From Hippasteria phrygiana (lineage: Eukaryota > Echinodermata > Asteroidea > Valvatida > Goniasteridae), in assembly GCA_037893225.1 (NCBI GenBank), contig JAZGUH010000360.1, forward strand, positions 1,612,001-1,676,000: a stretch of 64,000 nt of DNA, read 5' to 3'. A model generated the notes under the pieces. It was not told where the DNA came from. It made no database searches and was given only the letters and a program-made list of their open reading frames with translations. Of the stretch, positions 44,563 to 54,226 are shown piece after piece (the first letter of the stretch is position 1; the number at the start of each line of letters is the position of its first letter). A program made the translations under genes and the position numbers.

Positions 44563-45147
44563 TTAATAATGGTCGACGGCAAACTTTAGGGCATGATAGA
44601 AATTCTCTATCAGCAATGCCGATGCATTATCTCTTAAATGGACACCGTCTTCCATAAATAAATCAGTGTTGGCCCACTCAATCTGGGGATGCTCAATAAC
44701 ACCGCCCGACGAATACCGCATTAAATTAGCGACCCAGCGGTTAATGGCTCGCCGGGCACGTTCCACTTTGTTCTGACGGTGTGCGCCAGCATAGACCACC
44801 CGCGGTAAGATGGAAGACCAAAACATTATGGTTTGAGGTAACAGACTACGTGTTACCGTCAATGCAGATTTTGCGGCCTCCAAAATTGCCTTTTTAGGGC
44901 AATCCCCAAGATCGTTTGAACCAACATGAAATATAATATAATCAGGATTATGTTGTTCCACCTCCCAGCACTGGTGCAGAAAATCATTAAAATCGGACAG
45001 AAGTAGTCCCCGCTTTCCCAGCCATCGCACGTTGACGATTTCGCTCAGCGCAGCCCCAGATGCTGACGATGCAGCCACGCGGGAGGTCCAGTGGACAAAG
45101 GAATCCCCGACCACCCACACCAGAGGCTTGTACGCATGGTGGACCAT
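44563..45147 (-). CDS. SGNH/GDSL-family hydrolase of the Ngaro-like element
   Basis: A 194-residue intact frame starts at an ATG. It shows the SGNH signature blocks: block I VVGDSF with the putative nucleophile Ser16; block III HVGSNDLG with Gly76 and Asn78-Asp79; block V DGVHL with Asp167 and His170. The family hydrolyses esters or acyl groups, but its substrate in retrotransposons is unknown. Such hydrolases are known passengers of Ngaro elements, where they follow the recombinase gene, as here (111 bp after it). There is no signal peptide or membrane segment, so an intracellular protein is expected. It is open while gag and RT of the same element are broken, which may mean a young copy or chance. 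Confidence 0.85.
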   Translation of the reverse strand: MVHHAYKPLVWVVGDSFVHWTSRVAASSASGAALSEIVNVRWLGKRGLLLSDFNDFLHQCWEVEQHNPDYIIFHVGSNDLGDCPKKAILEAAKSALTVTRSLLPQTIMFWSSILPRVVYAGAHRQNKVERARRAINRWVANLMRYSSGGVIEHPQIEWANTDLFMEDGVHLRDNASALLIENFYHALKFAVDHY

Positions 45148-45258
45148 GGCTCATGAAAGTAGAAGAAAAAACGGGGAAACGCACTAATTTTACTAGGCAA
45201 TTTTAACAGAAAATACAAAGGCCGGAGCGAATGTTATTGGACGAGGGATGGTGGGGCC

Positions 45259-46173
45259 TTATAAGATAAGTTCGGGGGCAATGCGAATATATCGGCAATA
45301 CACTCCCGATTGCCAACGACCCATCCTCTGAATTTCTTGTTCTGGAATACCGGCCATGGCCGCAGACGTGGCGGCACCGATACGGAACGAATGGGAAGTG
45401 AAAAGAGGGTCGTGTATGCCCACAAAATTCAGGGACCGTCTCAAAATTGATGTAAACTGAGAACGAGTTAAGGGCGTCCCATCGAAATGTGATAAAAAAT
45501 TACTATGATGCTGGGAGCAGTCACGTAAATACTGCGCAGCGGCACGAACGGGGCACAATGCAAATTTGCCATTTGAAACACTAGGGATGGAAGTAACACA
45601 ACCATGACCATACTGATCGGTCTTTGAAAAACGGACATTGAGCTCAACCACATCACCACGTTGAAGATGTCGAAGAGTTACATCTGAACGTTGTAAAGGG
45701 GAAGCCCCGCTGCGCGTTGGCGCGGTAAGCTCACCAACACGCATGAAACCAAAAAATGCCAAAAGGAAAGCAACGCGAAATAGTAAAGCCTCAAACTGAC
45801 TGACACAAATGGACTGTAAAGCCGGAATGATGCGGCGGAGAATATCGAGTGTGATAGGACGGCGTTTATCACGACGGCTGTTGCGTCGCCGACAACCATC
45901 AAACAAACGTTTAACAATAAAATGCTTAGTTATGTCTGACAAACCGTATAAACGTAAAGTGGACGCAATCCCAGAGACATATGAAGCTATGGTATTCGGG
46001 GAATAGCTGTTAATTGATAAAAATGCGATAAATTGTACGAGCTGGTGTAAGGATGGATGAGAATCAGCCGCAATAAGACCATGTCGTAAAATGAACCATC
46101 GAAAAAATTGCCAAGCACGCTGGTAAACTAAATGAGTATGGGGAGCCACAGAGTCTACTAAAAGACCCTGCAC
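45259..46173 (-). CDS. Tyrosine recombinase (phage-integrase fold) of the Ngaro-like element
   Basis: A 304-codon open frame encodes a tyrosine recombinase, which would integrate the circular cDNA by strand exchange rather than by DDE chemistry. The N-terminal SAM-like DNA-binding part spans about residues 10-100. The catalytic part carries Arg145 in GFMRVGELT, the H-x-x-R box HSFRIG (His261, Arg264), GRW at 285-287 and a C-terminal tyrosine in YCRYIR (Tyr292 or Tyr295; Tyr295 fits the family better). The first listed codon is GTG and the frame is open further upstream, overlapping the RT-RNase H stop (TAGTG). It is therefore probably expressed by frameshift, re-initiation or as a fused ORF, and its true start is uncertain. 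No disabling change is visible. Confidence 0.88.
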   Translation of the reverse strand: MQGLLVDSVAPHTHLVYQRAWQFFRWFILRHGLIAADSHPSLHQLVQFIAFLSINSYSPNTIASYVSGIASTLRLYGLSDITKHFIVKRLFDGCRRRNSRRDKRRPITLDILRRIIPALQSICVSQFEALLFRVAFLLAFFGFMRVGELTAPTRSGASPLQRSDVTLRHLQRGDVVELNVRFSKTDQYGHGCVTSIPSVSNGKFALCPVRAAAQYLRDCSQHHSNFLSHFDGTPLTRSQFTSILRRSLNFVGIHDPLFTSHSFRIGAATSAAMAGIPEQEIQRMGRWQSGVYCRYIRIAPELIL

Positions 46174-47895
46174 TAAAAGAGGTCTGCCCCGGGCGCTAGT
46201 TGCCGAAACCTGGTCATCTGAAAGCGGGACAAAGCATCAGCAATACCATTATCAATGCCCGGGACATGGCGAGCCTTAAAATGAATATTCAGCGCCAAAC
46301 ACTGTACGACAAACGAGCGCACCAATACCATGATTTTAGAACATCGGGAAGTTTGGCGGTTAATTATAGCTACTACCGCCTCATTGTCAGACCAAAAAAC
46401 TACCCTCTTATTCCTCAACTCCCATCCCCATAAACGAAGCGCAAGTACAATGGGAAAAAGTTCAAGGAAAGCAATAGACAGGGTCAAGGAACGAACCCGC
46501 TGGGGCCATTTACCATTTGCCCATTTACCATCAAAGTATGCACCAAAACCTATCTCTGCAGAAGCGTCCGTATACAAGTGAAGGTTATCACTGGAGTACC
46601 ATAGTTTGTCAAGGAAAAAGACCGAACCGTTGAAATGGGACAAAAAATGCCGCCAAGCCAACAAATCAGCGCGCGCCCCTGATGAAATACGGATACGGTG
46701 ATGAGGTTTCTTGGCGCCGCTAGTCAAGCCAATCAAACGACGCAAAAATGCGCGTCCTGGGCGAACTGCTTTACAAATAAAATTCAAACTCCCTAATAGC
46801 GACTGAAGTTCACGCAGAGTAAGTTTTTGTTTACTCAATGCCTTATCTAATTTATCAACAATCGAATCAACCTTGTCAGCGGGAACTCGAATTTCTTGTG
46901 CAACAGTGTCAATAGCCAACCCAAGAAAAGTAATCCGAGTAGCAGGCCCCTCAGGTTTTTCAAACGCCAAGGGAACCCCGAAATCCTTACAGACGACTGT
47001 AAAGGACTTGAGGGCGCGAGCACAATCATTGGACTTTGCTTTTCCGACGAAAAAGAAATCATCAAGATAGTGCAAGATATTGTGCGTCGCTGCAACCTTG
47101 CGGGTACAATGCTCAAGGAACGTACTAAATCGCTCGAAAGTGACACAAGAAATGGAACAGCCCATGGGCATACACTTGTCATAGTAAAATGAACCATTAA
47201 ATGAAAACCCCAGTAAATCAGTAATCGGAAAACTGACTTGATATCTGACTTGGCCATAAGGGCACCGGGGCCTAAGCTAGCAACCAAATGAACAGCGTCA
47301 TCAAAACGTGTATAGCTAACAGCAGTAATGGACGGGTCAATGTGATCATTAACTGAATCACCTATCGGAGATGAAAGGTTATGAATTAAACGAAATTCAC
47401 CTGGTACCTGTTTGGGTACGAGCCCAATTGGCGAACAGCGCAAATTTGGCAAAGGGGGGTTCAAAAATGGGCCAGCAATTCGGCCCAGTGACACTTCGCG
47501 GTCAAGTTTTTCCGGCAATATTGCCTGGTTTCCTCGAGTTGATATAAAATATGGGTTGAAGAGCGAGCACGGGGCCCAGAGTAACCTATACGAAAACCAA
47601 ACGTAAACCCATCTACTAATATTTGCGCGTCCTGCTTGGCCGGGTACAGTTGCAGAAACGGAAGCATTCTAGTTATGTTTACCGGGGTTGGTAGGGGCCG
47701 ACTGACTGGCTGAGCCTCGTGCGGATCGGGAGCCAGCTCGGCAGGTGTTAGCGGAATGGCCGGGTGACAGGCATGTTGCACATTTATGGGGAAATCGACA
47801 AGCGAGTCGGAAACAATGGCCGCGGTTGAAATCAAAGCAGAGCCCGGGATTGTCGCGCTGGGTAAATTGGGAGGCGCGGCCTGGTCCGAATCCAT
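46173..47895 (-). pseudogene. Reverse transcriptase-RNase H of the Ngaro-like element, frameshifted
   Basis: RT-RNase H homology runs through three frames. The N-terminal part (from about 47,895, overlapping gag) contains DGFTFGFRIGYSGPR and loses frame near 47,520. The next piece has SLGRIAGPF, SPIGLVPK and FRLIHNLS and then the palm motif KSDIKSVFRLL, and shifts again near 47,205 with loss of some residues. The last frame (47,171-46,173, intact) has MPMGCS, the catalytic YLDD followed by FFF (residues 35-38), the thumb, and an RNase H domain with YTDAS, WSDNEAV and GIDNGIADALSR. YLDDF is typical of DIRS-order RTs. The two frameshifts should abolish a full-length product, although the C-terminal 332 codons remain open. 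Confidence 0.85.
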
Positions 47896-48792
47896 TGACG
47901 CGCTGTTGCGTGGCCCTAGTGGGAAAGGGACGAAAATTAGAGGGTGATTGACCACCCACCAGTGTGAGCCATAACTCGGCATCGATGCTGGCCCAAGAAC
48001 GCGCCGGCATACGAGCTTGCCTCAAACGAAATTGTATATCGTAATCGCGCCAGCCAAAACCGATGCGGCGAAATGCCGCGGAGCGGATGTATCCATGTAC
48101 TTCAGCAACTGCCGGGCCCGATTCGGATGCCGCATCAAATAAATTGAGGAGAAAATCAAGAATGCCGACGTCCACTGCTCGATGGACGTGATACGTGGGG
48201 TCTGGGCATGAGGGCGAATTTGCCACGCGGGTGACTCGTGCGAACCAACTGTGAACACGCAATCGGTGGCACTACCAGCGCTACCTCTGGGGCGTAACAG
48301 CAACCCCAATTCGACAAACTCCCCATTCCAAATTTTTTCCTGGGTTTGTTTAGGGACCCCCAACCCAAGCTCATCACATACGCTTGTTAAAGCCGTATGG
48401 TCATGCATGGCTATAGAGGGGATAGAAGACGATGCAGCACCAGAACCCGAAATTACAGATATAACAGGAAGAGCGGGGGAAACATCTAAGGGGGGAAATT
48501 GAACAGTGCATGTATTACTACCAGACTCACCCCACTCCGATGTAACCGGCGGAGCAGGCAGACTTGTCTCCTGGCGTCCTGTTGCTGCAGAAATTTGAGG
48601 TCCAAAGACTGGTGGTAACGGTGCGAACAGGGGAGCAACACTGCCCGCAGTCACGGTCCCCGCAACAGAGGGACATCCATCGGCAGGCGTAACACTTGCG
48701 TTGGCCACAGATCCAGAGGAACGAGGCCGGCCCCGTGGTCTCCCTCCCGCAGCAGCACGTGTAGATACAGAGGAACGCTTAGACTTCGGCAT
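47669..48792 (-). pseudogene. Gag-like protein of the Ngaro-like element, frameshifted
   Basis: The start is the ATG at 48,792 (MPKSKRSS); the frame is open upstream but this Met begins the protein-like composition. The N-terminus has an AT-hook-like GRPRGRPRS followed by a Pro/Ser/Ala-rich low-complexity stretch. The central part contains SIEQWTSAFLIFSS and RARQLLKY, matching the conserved core of DIRS-order gag. Frame is lost near 48,080, where the coding potential moves to the frame that reads RIGFGWRDYDIQFRLR. The C-terminus has a Cys/His cluster (CFDFNRGHC, CRFPHKCATC, then GHSANTC), the zinc-knuckle region expected of nucleic-acid-binding gag. The C-terminal part overlaps the start of the RT frame by over 200 bp. 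Confidence 0.78.
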
Positions 48793-48977
48793 CGTTACAA
48801 ACAAATTAAACTTCCGAACAGAACCAGAATATGCGAAGTAAAAACTTCGAAAATTAATTAATAACCAAGGGGAAAGAACAATCCGACTGGCAAACTGCTC
48901 TGACAAAACTGCTCTAACAAGAGTGACCACTCAAGCCTTGAGGTTTTGACTTTATACCATACACGACCTTGTGTCAA

Positions 48978-51302
48978 TCAACAGTTGTCCAAATGGGTGC
49001 CTGAAAGGAGGGGCCTGTTCCTGCCCTCCAAAACCAAATGACCGTCTTGCGGCAATAAATTCTTTGAAGCCTCATGGGCCTCAAATGAATTGTCGACTCC
49101 ACTCGCCCTTTGAATCCAATATTCGAAGAGGTTTTTCCACTTCCCTTGCTTCGCCGTATACCTTTGAAACCATTGTAATTTCAGAGCACGGAGTTTAAGC
49201 CCAACATTTATTAGACCAACTCCCCCCATATTAGTAGGTCCCCTTATCGTGTCTCTTTTAATCTTGTCTGGTTTACCCGACCAATAAAATTCCCAAATAA
49301 CTTTCTCTAATTTCTGAATTAAGTAGTCCGGGCACGAAAGAACAGAACCGAAATAAGCCAAACTACTTCCAACCAAACTATTAACGACTACGGCTTTTCC
49401 TTTCATAGTCAAAAATCTTCTTCCCCAATGGCGAAGAATGTTAGTCATTTTATTTATTCTTTTACTCCAGTTGTCTTCCGGAGTGACCCGGTTTCCAAAG
49501 TAGATTCCTAAGATTTTTAGTTTTGTATTATTCCATTGGAAGTTACCCGGATTATCTGTTCTATCCTTCCACGCTCCTAACCACAACCTTGCGGTTTTTT
49601 GGGTATTTATTTTAGAACCCGACCCTTCACTGTAAGAATAAAAAATATTTTCAAGAGCCTGAAATTCTTCATTCCTGGTTACAAAAATACTGGTATCATC
49701 TGCATGTTATATGATTTTAACATTGTTTCCACCTATCGAAATTCCATTAATCTCATTGTTATTTCTAATTAAACTTGCCAAACCTTCTGCACAAATCGTA
49801 TATAATAATGGCGACAGGGGACAACCCTGTCGAATTCCTCTTGTAACTCGAATGGGTTCGTTATGGAAATTATTAACATTAATAGAAATCTTGGGATCAT
49901 TGTACAAAATGTTAACCCAATCAATAAAAACCGTAGGTATTCCCATCTTATTCATTACTGCATACATATATTTCCACTCGATTCTATCAAAAGCTTTCTC
50001 TTGATCCACACTAATTATCGCAGCCGGTATGTCATCAAAATTAACATAATCTACTATGTCCCGAACGACCATGAGGTTTTCCTGAATATTTCGTCCCTGG
50101 ACTCCACAAGTTTGATCTTCTTTGATTAAAAGAGGCATTATTTTACGTAAACGTTTCGTGAGAACTTTTGAAATAATTTTATAATCAACATTTAGTAAGC
50201 TGATGGGTCTCCAATTTTTTTAATTATATCTCTCCCCTTTATTTTTATAAATTAATCTAACAAGGGCAAGGTTCATAGAATCAGGAAGTTTGTTTTTAAC
50301 TTTACAATAATTGACCACCTCAAGAAAATCATCCTGTATGACATGCCAGAATTTTAAATAGAACTCGGCCGTTAGCCCGTCAGGTCCTGGCGCCTTGTCT
50401 CGCGCCATATCGTTGATGGCTTCACGTAATTCACTAAGGCTTATCTTTTTCTCCATATCTTTACAAATGTTATCATCAAGAATAGGAGTCTCAACGTTTC
50501 GCAACATTTTGTTTGTGTAAAAATTGTTGATGGGGTTCGATGAAAACAAATCAACATAAAAATTACGAACATATTCTAGCATCTGGATAGGCTCATCCAA
50601 ACGTTTACCATTTTCATCGTGAAGAAAGGTAATGGCAGTATTTTGCTGTTGTTGTTTAATAGCTGAAAGGAAGAATTTACTAGGTTTTTCTCCATCGACT
50701 TTTTGTTTCATATAAAGTTTCAATTTAGCATTTTCCCATTCTCGGTATTCGTAATGTTTAAGTTGTTTTTCTAGGTCGTGAAGTTTTTCTTTATCGAGAT
50801 CATTACAAGGCTGTTTATTTGCTATAAAATCAAACTGTTGTTGAAGATTTTGTCGGATTGTTTTCTCTTGATAATATTTTTGATTTCCATACTCCTTAGT
50901 AATTTCACGAAGTTTAAACTTGCCTGTATCCCACCATTCAAGGAGGCAATCATAGTTACTTTTTTCTGTTCTCCAAAATTTCCAAAACCGGTCTATTCTG
51001 CTGTTTTTACAATCGTCATCTTCTAAAAGAGTTGTTTGAATATTTGTCGGGGTGTTTATTTCTTTGTTTCTTCGGTAGTCATCTTTATCATAGTGATGTG
51101 GGATCTGTGCGCCAATGGCGTAAACACGGGGAATGAGTTCAGGGGCCCGCCGATTTGTATTTCTTTTTTGTTTCGTAAATTTAAAAAAGGGAAATTGTAC
51201 ACTAAGTGATGTTTCAAATTTCAAGCGGTGTTTGGGGCGGGGGTATCCCCCGTTGAGAAAAAGTTCAAGATGCAATACTTCGTTGACAAATTCAATAATC
51301 AT
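48978..51302 (-). pseudogene. Tx1/L1-like LINE ORF2 fragment (RT), two in-frame stops
   Basis: One continuous frame encodes the linker and reverse transcriptase of a non-LTR retrotransposon. Motifs in order: KVDGEKPSKFFL; DKAPGPDGLTAEFY (RT block 1, Tx1/L1 style); a stop near 50,220 where NWRPIS follows; SVDQEKAFDRIEW; RGIRQGCPLSPLLY; and a second stop at 49,707-49,709 directly before H-A-D-D-T. The catalytic box is thus HADD rather than YADD. LGIYFG and FYWSGKP follow in the thumb/connection part. The three frame segments are in the same phase, so nonsense changes, not indels, killed the RT. The endonuclease is missing or reduced to a remnant at the 5' side. The C-terminus fades near the Ngaro boundary, probably truncated. 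Confidence 0.85.
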
Positions 51303-51350
51303 CCCTACTTTTCGACACGGATTTACTCACCACTGGTGAAATCTCATTTC

Positions 51351-51414
51351 ATTGGCGTATATTTTTTATTGGTAATAACTGTATTGGCGTATATTTTTTA
51401 TTGGTAATAACTGT
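51351..51414. repeat. 32 bp tandem duplication with ATTGG motifs
   Basis: Two perfect 32 bp copies (51,351-51,382 and 51,383-51,414) begin ATTGGCGTAT and each contains a second ATTGG. That makes four inverted CCAAT pentamers about 15-17 bp apart. It lies directly upstream of the 5' side of the LINE fragment. A promoter role is possible but unproven. Confidence 0.85.
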
Positions 51415-51875
51415 TATTATTGTGTTTATTATTTGATAGTGTTGAAATAACTCTTATGATGTAACTTTCCATAAATTTCTGCCGTCAAATGTAACACAAG
51501 GTCGTGGAATCAATATCGCCATCAGTATACATTGTAGCTGTTTTACTTTGATTTGCTCATCGTTGCACGCACAGCCGATTTTAGTCGAAATTTATTTCGA
51601 TACATAGGCCTACAACATTATTTTTGTATAGGAAGGGGCTGGTGCATTATATATTTTACAATTATAAATACAGATTTACTTATTTACTTATTTTCGTTTG
51701 GTTCTGTCATGGTACATTTTGGCGTTGGCGGGTGGGGTGTCACGGACTATGTTCGACTGTAGGCCTATCGTATATTTTTGGTGGCACAAACACATACAAA
51801 ATACTTGTACATGCAGTATGTATCATAACTACAGGATCATGCATGCAGCAGTCATTGCATTTGTAATCTGATCTG

Positions 51876-51959
51876 GCGCGCGAGCCCTGTAGGTCAGCGC
51901 GCGCGCGCCCTGTAGGTCAGCGCGCGCGCGCCCTGTAGGTCAGAGCGCGGTTGTGGGGT
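51876..51959. repeat. 23 bp GC-rich triplication with alternating CG tracts
   Basis: CCCTGTAGGTCAG starts at 51,885, 51,908 and 51,931, a 23 bp period. The units are joined by (CG)n runs of about 10-13 bp. The alternating purine-pyrimidine runs are candidates for Z-DNA. The surrounding sequence is AT-rich. Confidence 0.88.
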
Positions 51960-52241
51960 ATTATTTGCAGTTACTGGGTTCATCTGCGTTCATACAGTTC
52001 GGGATTCAGTGTACAGCCGCAAGCCTGCTATGATCGTGACGACACAGCCCCTTTAAACTTGTGACAAATGTTTAAACAAAATTTTGTAATTGAAACAAAA
52101 TGAAACACTTCAGGTATCTACTGTTAACTAAAGGAAAACAAAGGGAAAACAAAATCCCAGGAATTATCAATTAATTTAAAACAGCAACTACTAAGAAAAA
52201 AATTGATTACGAAAAAATTCGAATAAATTCGAATAAACAAG

Positions 52242-52697
52242 TTACGTTAAGCGCGTAAAGCACTTAATCAAATATGTCCTTTGATCTTTTCGATCTTTTC
52301 GATCTTTCCTCTCCGAGGAAGTGGCACGTCTGCTGCTTGCTTTCCTTTTTATACCACGTCGTTGGCCTTGTGAAAGCCGGTTATTCACACCGCTCAGGGC
52401 CGTGTGGACCATATTGCGTCCAGCGAGCCCAAATCTGTCTTTGGCCGCCGATTTGATACTTTTGCCCTCCAGTGCATCTTGCGCAATACCCACACCGGTC
52501 CTTAGAGCTTCGCGACCCAATGTTTTGGCTCCTTGTTTGATCAGGGGCATGGCCGAGCGAAAAAGTCCGCCTAAAATTCCTCCAAGACTGTATCCCTTCT
52601 GACTTCTCGGTCCAGTGAACACCGGATGACCACGCCCCACTTGTCCTACGTAGTAATCTTCGTAGTGCTTGCTGCTGGGTAGATAATGGCTCTTCAT
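52242..52697 (-). CDS. Small Gly-rich/basic Polinton protein, adenovirus core-protein-like
   Basis: A 151-residue intact frame starts at an ATG. Residues 30-75 are hydrophobic and glycine-rich (YSLGGILGGLFRSA, then GAKTLGREAL), forming a plausible amphipathic helix. The C-terminus is strongly basic (RGIKRKASSRR, KDRKDRKD). This architecture resembles small DNA-condensing or membrane-active virion proteins of adenovirus and adintovirus (the pX/pVI type). I recognise it by pattern and by position beside the structural-protein candidate. No enzymatic motif is visible. The (GATCTTTTC)n-like purine run at the 3' end encodes the KDR repeats and may have expanded by slippage. Confidence 0.6.
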   Translation of the reverse strand: MKSHYLPSSKHYEDYYVGQVGRGHPVFTGPRSQKGYSLGGILGGLFRSAMPLIKQGAKTLGREALRTGVGIAQDALEGKSIKSAAKDRFGLAGRNMVHTALSGVNNRLSQGQRRGIKRKASSRRATSSERKDRKDRKDQRTYLIKCFTRLT

Positions 52698-52702
52698 GAT
52701 GA

Positions 52703-53450
52703 TCAGTTAAAGTAGGACGAGCGACGTTTTCTAAAGTGAAGTTTCACAATGACTCTCCCGCTCACAAATGGAATAGGTTGGCCCGTGTCATCCCTTATAT
52801 CTATTTCGATCGTGTCCATCAACATGTGCTTTAGGGGCATTATAATGCGGACTGTCGTAGGTTTTTGTAACGGTTTTTCCGTACTTCCCATCCACATTCA
52901 CGATACGTAACAAGGGCGCACGCGTATCCCCCACGGTGTGGTATTCGACAATATTGGTGTAGATGAATAATGCATAAAATGGCTGCAGGTCCACTACTCT
53001 CGTGCTCTTTTCGGTACCCGTCACGACCGCGCCCTCGTCAAAGCCGAGCAGGTTCGCTAGACGACCTAGCAACTTAAGATACACACTGCTACCCGTCTTT
53101 ACTATGACGTTTTGAATATATTTGTTGTAAGTAAATCGGACTAGGTTCCCATGCTCGATGGGAGGTACAAAACTCTCGAATAATTCTTCAGGTGTCGGGT
53201 AGTACCCCTCCGGTATGTGGTGCCTGTGAAGTTCAGAATTAGAACCCTCGGCCGAGCACGCCAGTTGGTTGTTTCGTTCAGTCACGTTCAACCAGCGGTG
53301 AGGGTAAGTAACTTCAGCCAGTGCCACTTCCCACTCTCCTTCGAATGATAGGGGTGTTGGTAAATTGACAAAGAAATGGCTCAATGTGTTGTTGGGGTGA
53401 CTGTCCATCGAACTGTTGCTAGGGAGCGTGACGTAAAATAAGTCCGCCAT
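52703..53450 (-). pseudogene. Polinton structural-protein candidate (minor capsid/penton-like), frameshifted
   Basis: The start is the ATG at 53,450 (MADLFYVTLPSNSS); the frame is open a few codons further but without an ATG. The N-terminal block with SHFFVNLP and WEVALAEVTYPHRW is one I associate with a conserved protein of invertebrate Polintons. Beta-rich composition and neighbourhood suggest a minor capsid or penton-type protein, but this is inference. The first frame ends at 52,788 in unrelated sequence. The conserved C-terminus (DTIEIDIRDDTG, VIVKLHFRKRR) continues in another frame to 52,703, so one indel lies near 52,830-52,850. The total coding length is about 250 residues. Confidence 0.6.
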
Positions 53451-53500
53451 GGTGAAGCTTAGGCGCACTGTGTGGACAAAATTATGATGTCGTTAGAGTT

Positions 53501-54226
53501 TTATAATTTGCGCAGACTCGTTACCCAACTGTTAAACTTGTCCGGGTAGCCCATCCACTTGACAAAGTGCTCCGTTTTCCCTCGTTTTTTCCGCGTCCGT
53601 AGTACTTTCTCCACGCGGTACAGATCGTCCAATTTAATCACTCGTTGAAGGTCTTGTTCGTAGAACGTACCGTCCAATTCTTCTCCATCATAATCTTTCA
53701 ACGTGTACACGGGAGGATGGCGCGGGATTCGAGCGCTGACCGTGAACAATTCGGTGGTCCAGCTTGGAAGATAACCTTTCCTAAACGGTCTGGTCGTCAT
53801 ACTAATGCACACCGTATCTCCCACGCTGAACTTGAAGGAAGTAGCTTTGACTGCAGTCCCGGTATCGCTGTACAGGGTTTTCCAAATACTTTTGGCATTT
53901 TCACTATTGACCGTGACCGGGGCGGTCTTTATGCTTCTGTGAAAAGCGTAATTGTACGTGGTCATTAATTTCGGCAATGCCTTGACGTAAACGTGGCTGT
54001 TGGTGGCCGTGAAATATTTGTACATCTTTGTCTTCAGCGTCCTGTTGAATCTCTCCACCATGCTGGCCTTTGTTTCATTCTGGGTTGTGAAGAATCCAAT
54101 CTTTCTTTACTTGAGAAAGGACTGAAACTGTCGATTCACAAACTCGGTGCCTTTATCGGTCTGTAGCACTTTGGGTTGCCTCCCACTTTTCAAGATTTGT
54201 TTGAAACACAACCTGGTACTCTACAA
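53501..54226 (-). pseudogene. Polinton chromodomain integrase, N-terminally truncated
   Basis: A retroviral-type (rve) integrase remnant. The second catalytic Asp lies in LQTDKGTEF (about 54,150) and the catalytic Glu in ASMVERFNRTLK (about 54,055). An in-frame TAA near 54,110 separates the two. After the core come an SH3-like stretch (KFSVGDTVCIS) and a C-terminal chromodomain (YRVEKVL, HFVKWMGYP, SW) that may guide insertion to chromatin marks. The zinc-binding N-terminus and the first catalytic Asp are absent: upstream of about 54,226 the sequence belongs to the neighbouring ORF. Full-length relatives have roughly 350 residues, about 240 of which can be traced here. It cannot be active. 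Confidence 0.85.

Larger units (their letters stand above)
43616..48960 (-). mobile_element. Ngaro-like (DIRS-order) tyrosine-recombinase retrotransposon
   Basis: Four consecutive minus-strand coding regions have the order gag, RT-RNase H, tyrosine recombinase, SGNH hydrolase. A tyrosine recombinase in place of a DDE integrase defines DIRS-order elements. A downstream SGNH hydrolase and no methyltransferase favour the Ngaro group over DIRS1 proper. Outer limits are approximate: the right end must lie before the LINE sequence resumes near 48,970, and the left end could be anywhere between the satellite edge and about 44,200. I could not identify the split direct repeats expected of Ngaro. Gag and RT are frameshifted, so the copy is not autonomous. 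Confidence 0.8.
51303..52241. other. Non-coding interval between LINE and Polinton
   Basis: No convincing gene was found. It holds two short tandem repeats (at 51,351 and 51,885) and AT-rich unique DNA. The left terminus of the Polinton should lie here, but I could not recognise an inverted repeat matching any sequence right of 60 kb. Confidence 0.5.

Noticed and set aside
45809..47192. Plus-strand frames of 65-98 codons opposite the recombinase and RT
   Set aside because: They are antisense shadows of clearly homologous minus-strand genes.
51553..51866. Two plus-strand frames of 69 and 80 codons
   Set aside because: They overlap each other in AT-rich non-coding DNA, with no recognisable motif and composition typical of chance frames.
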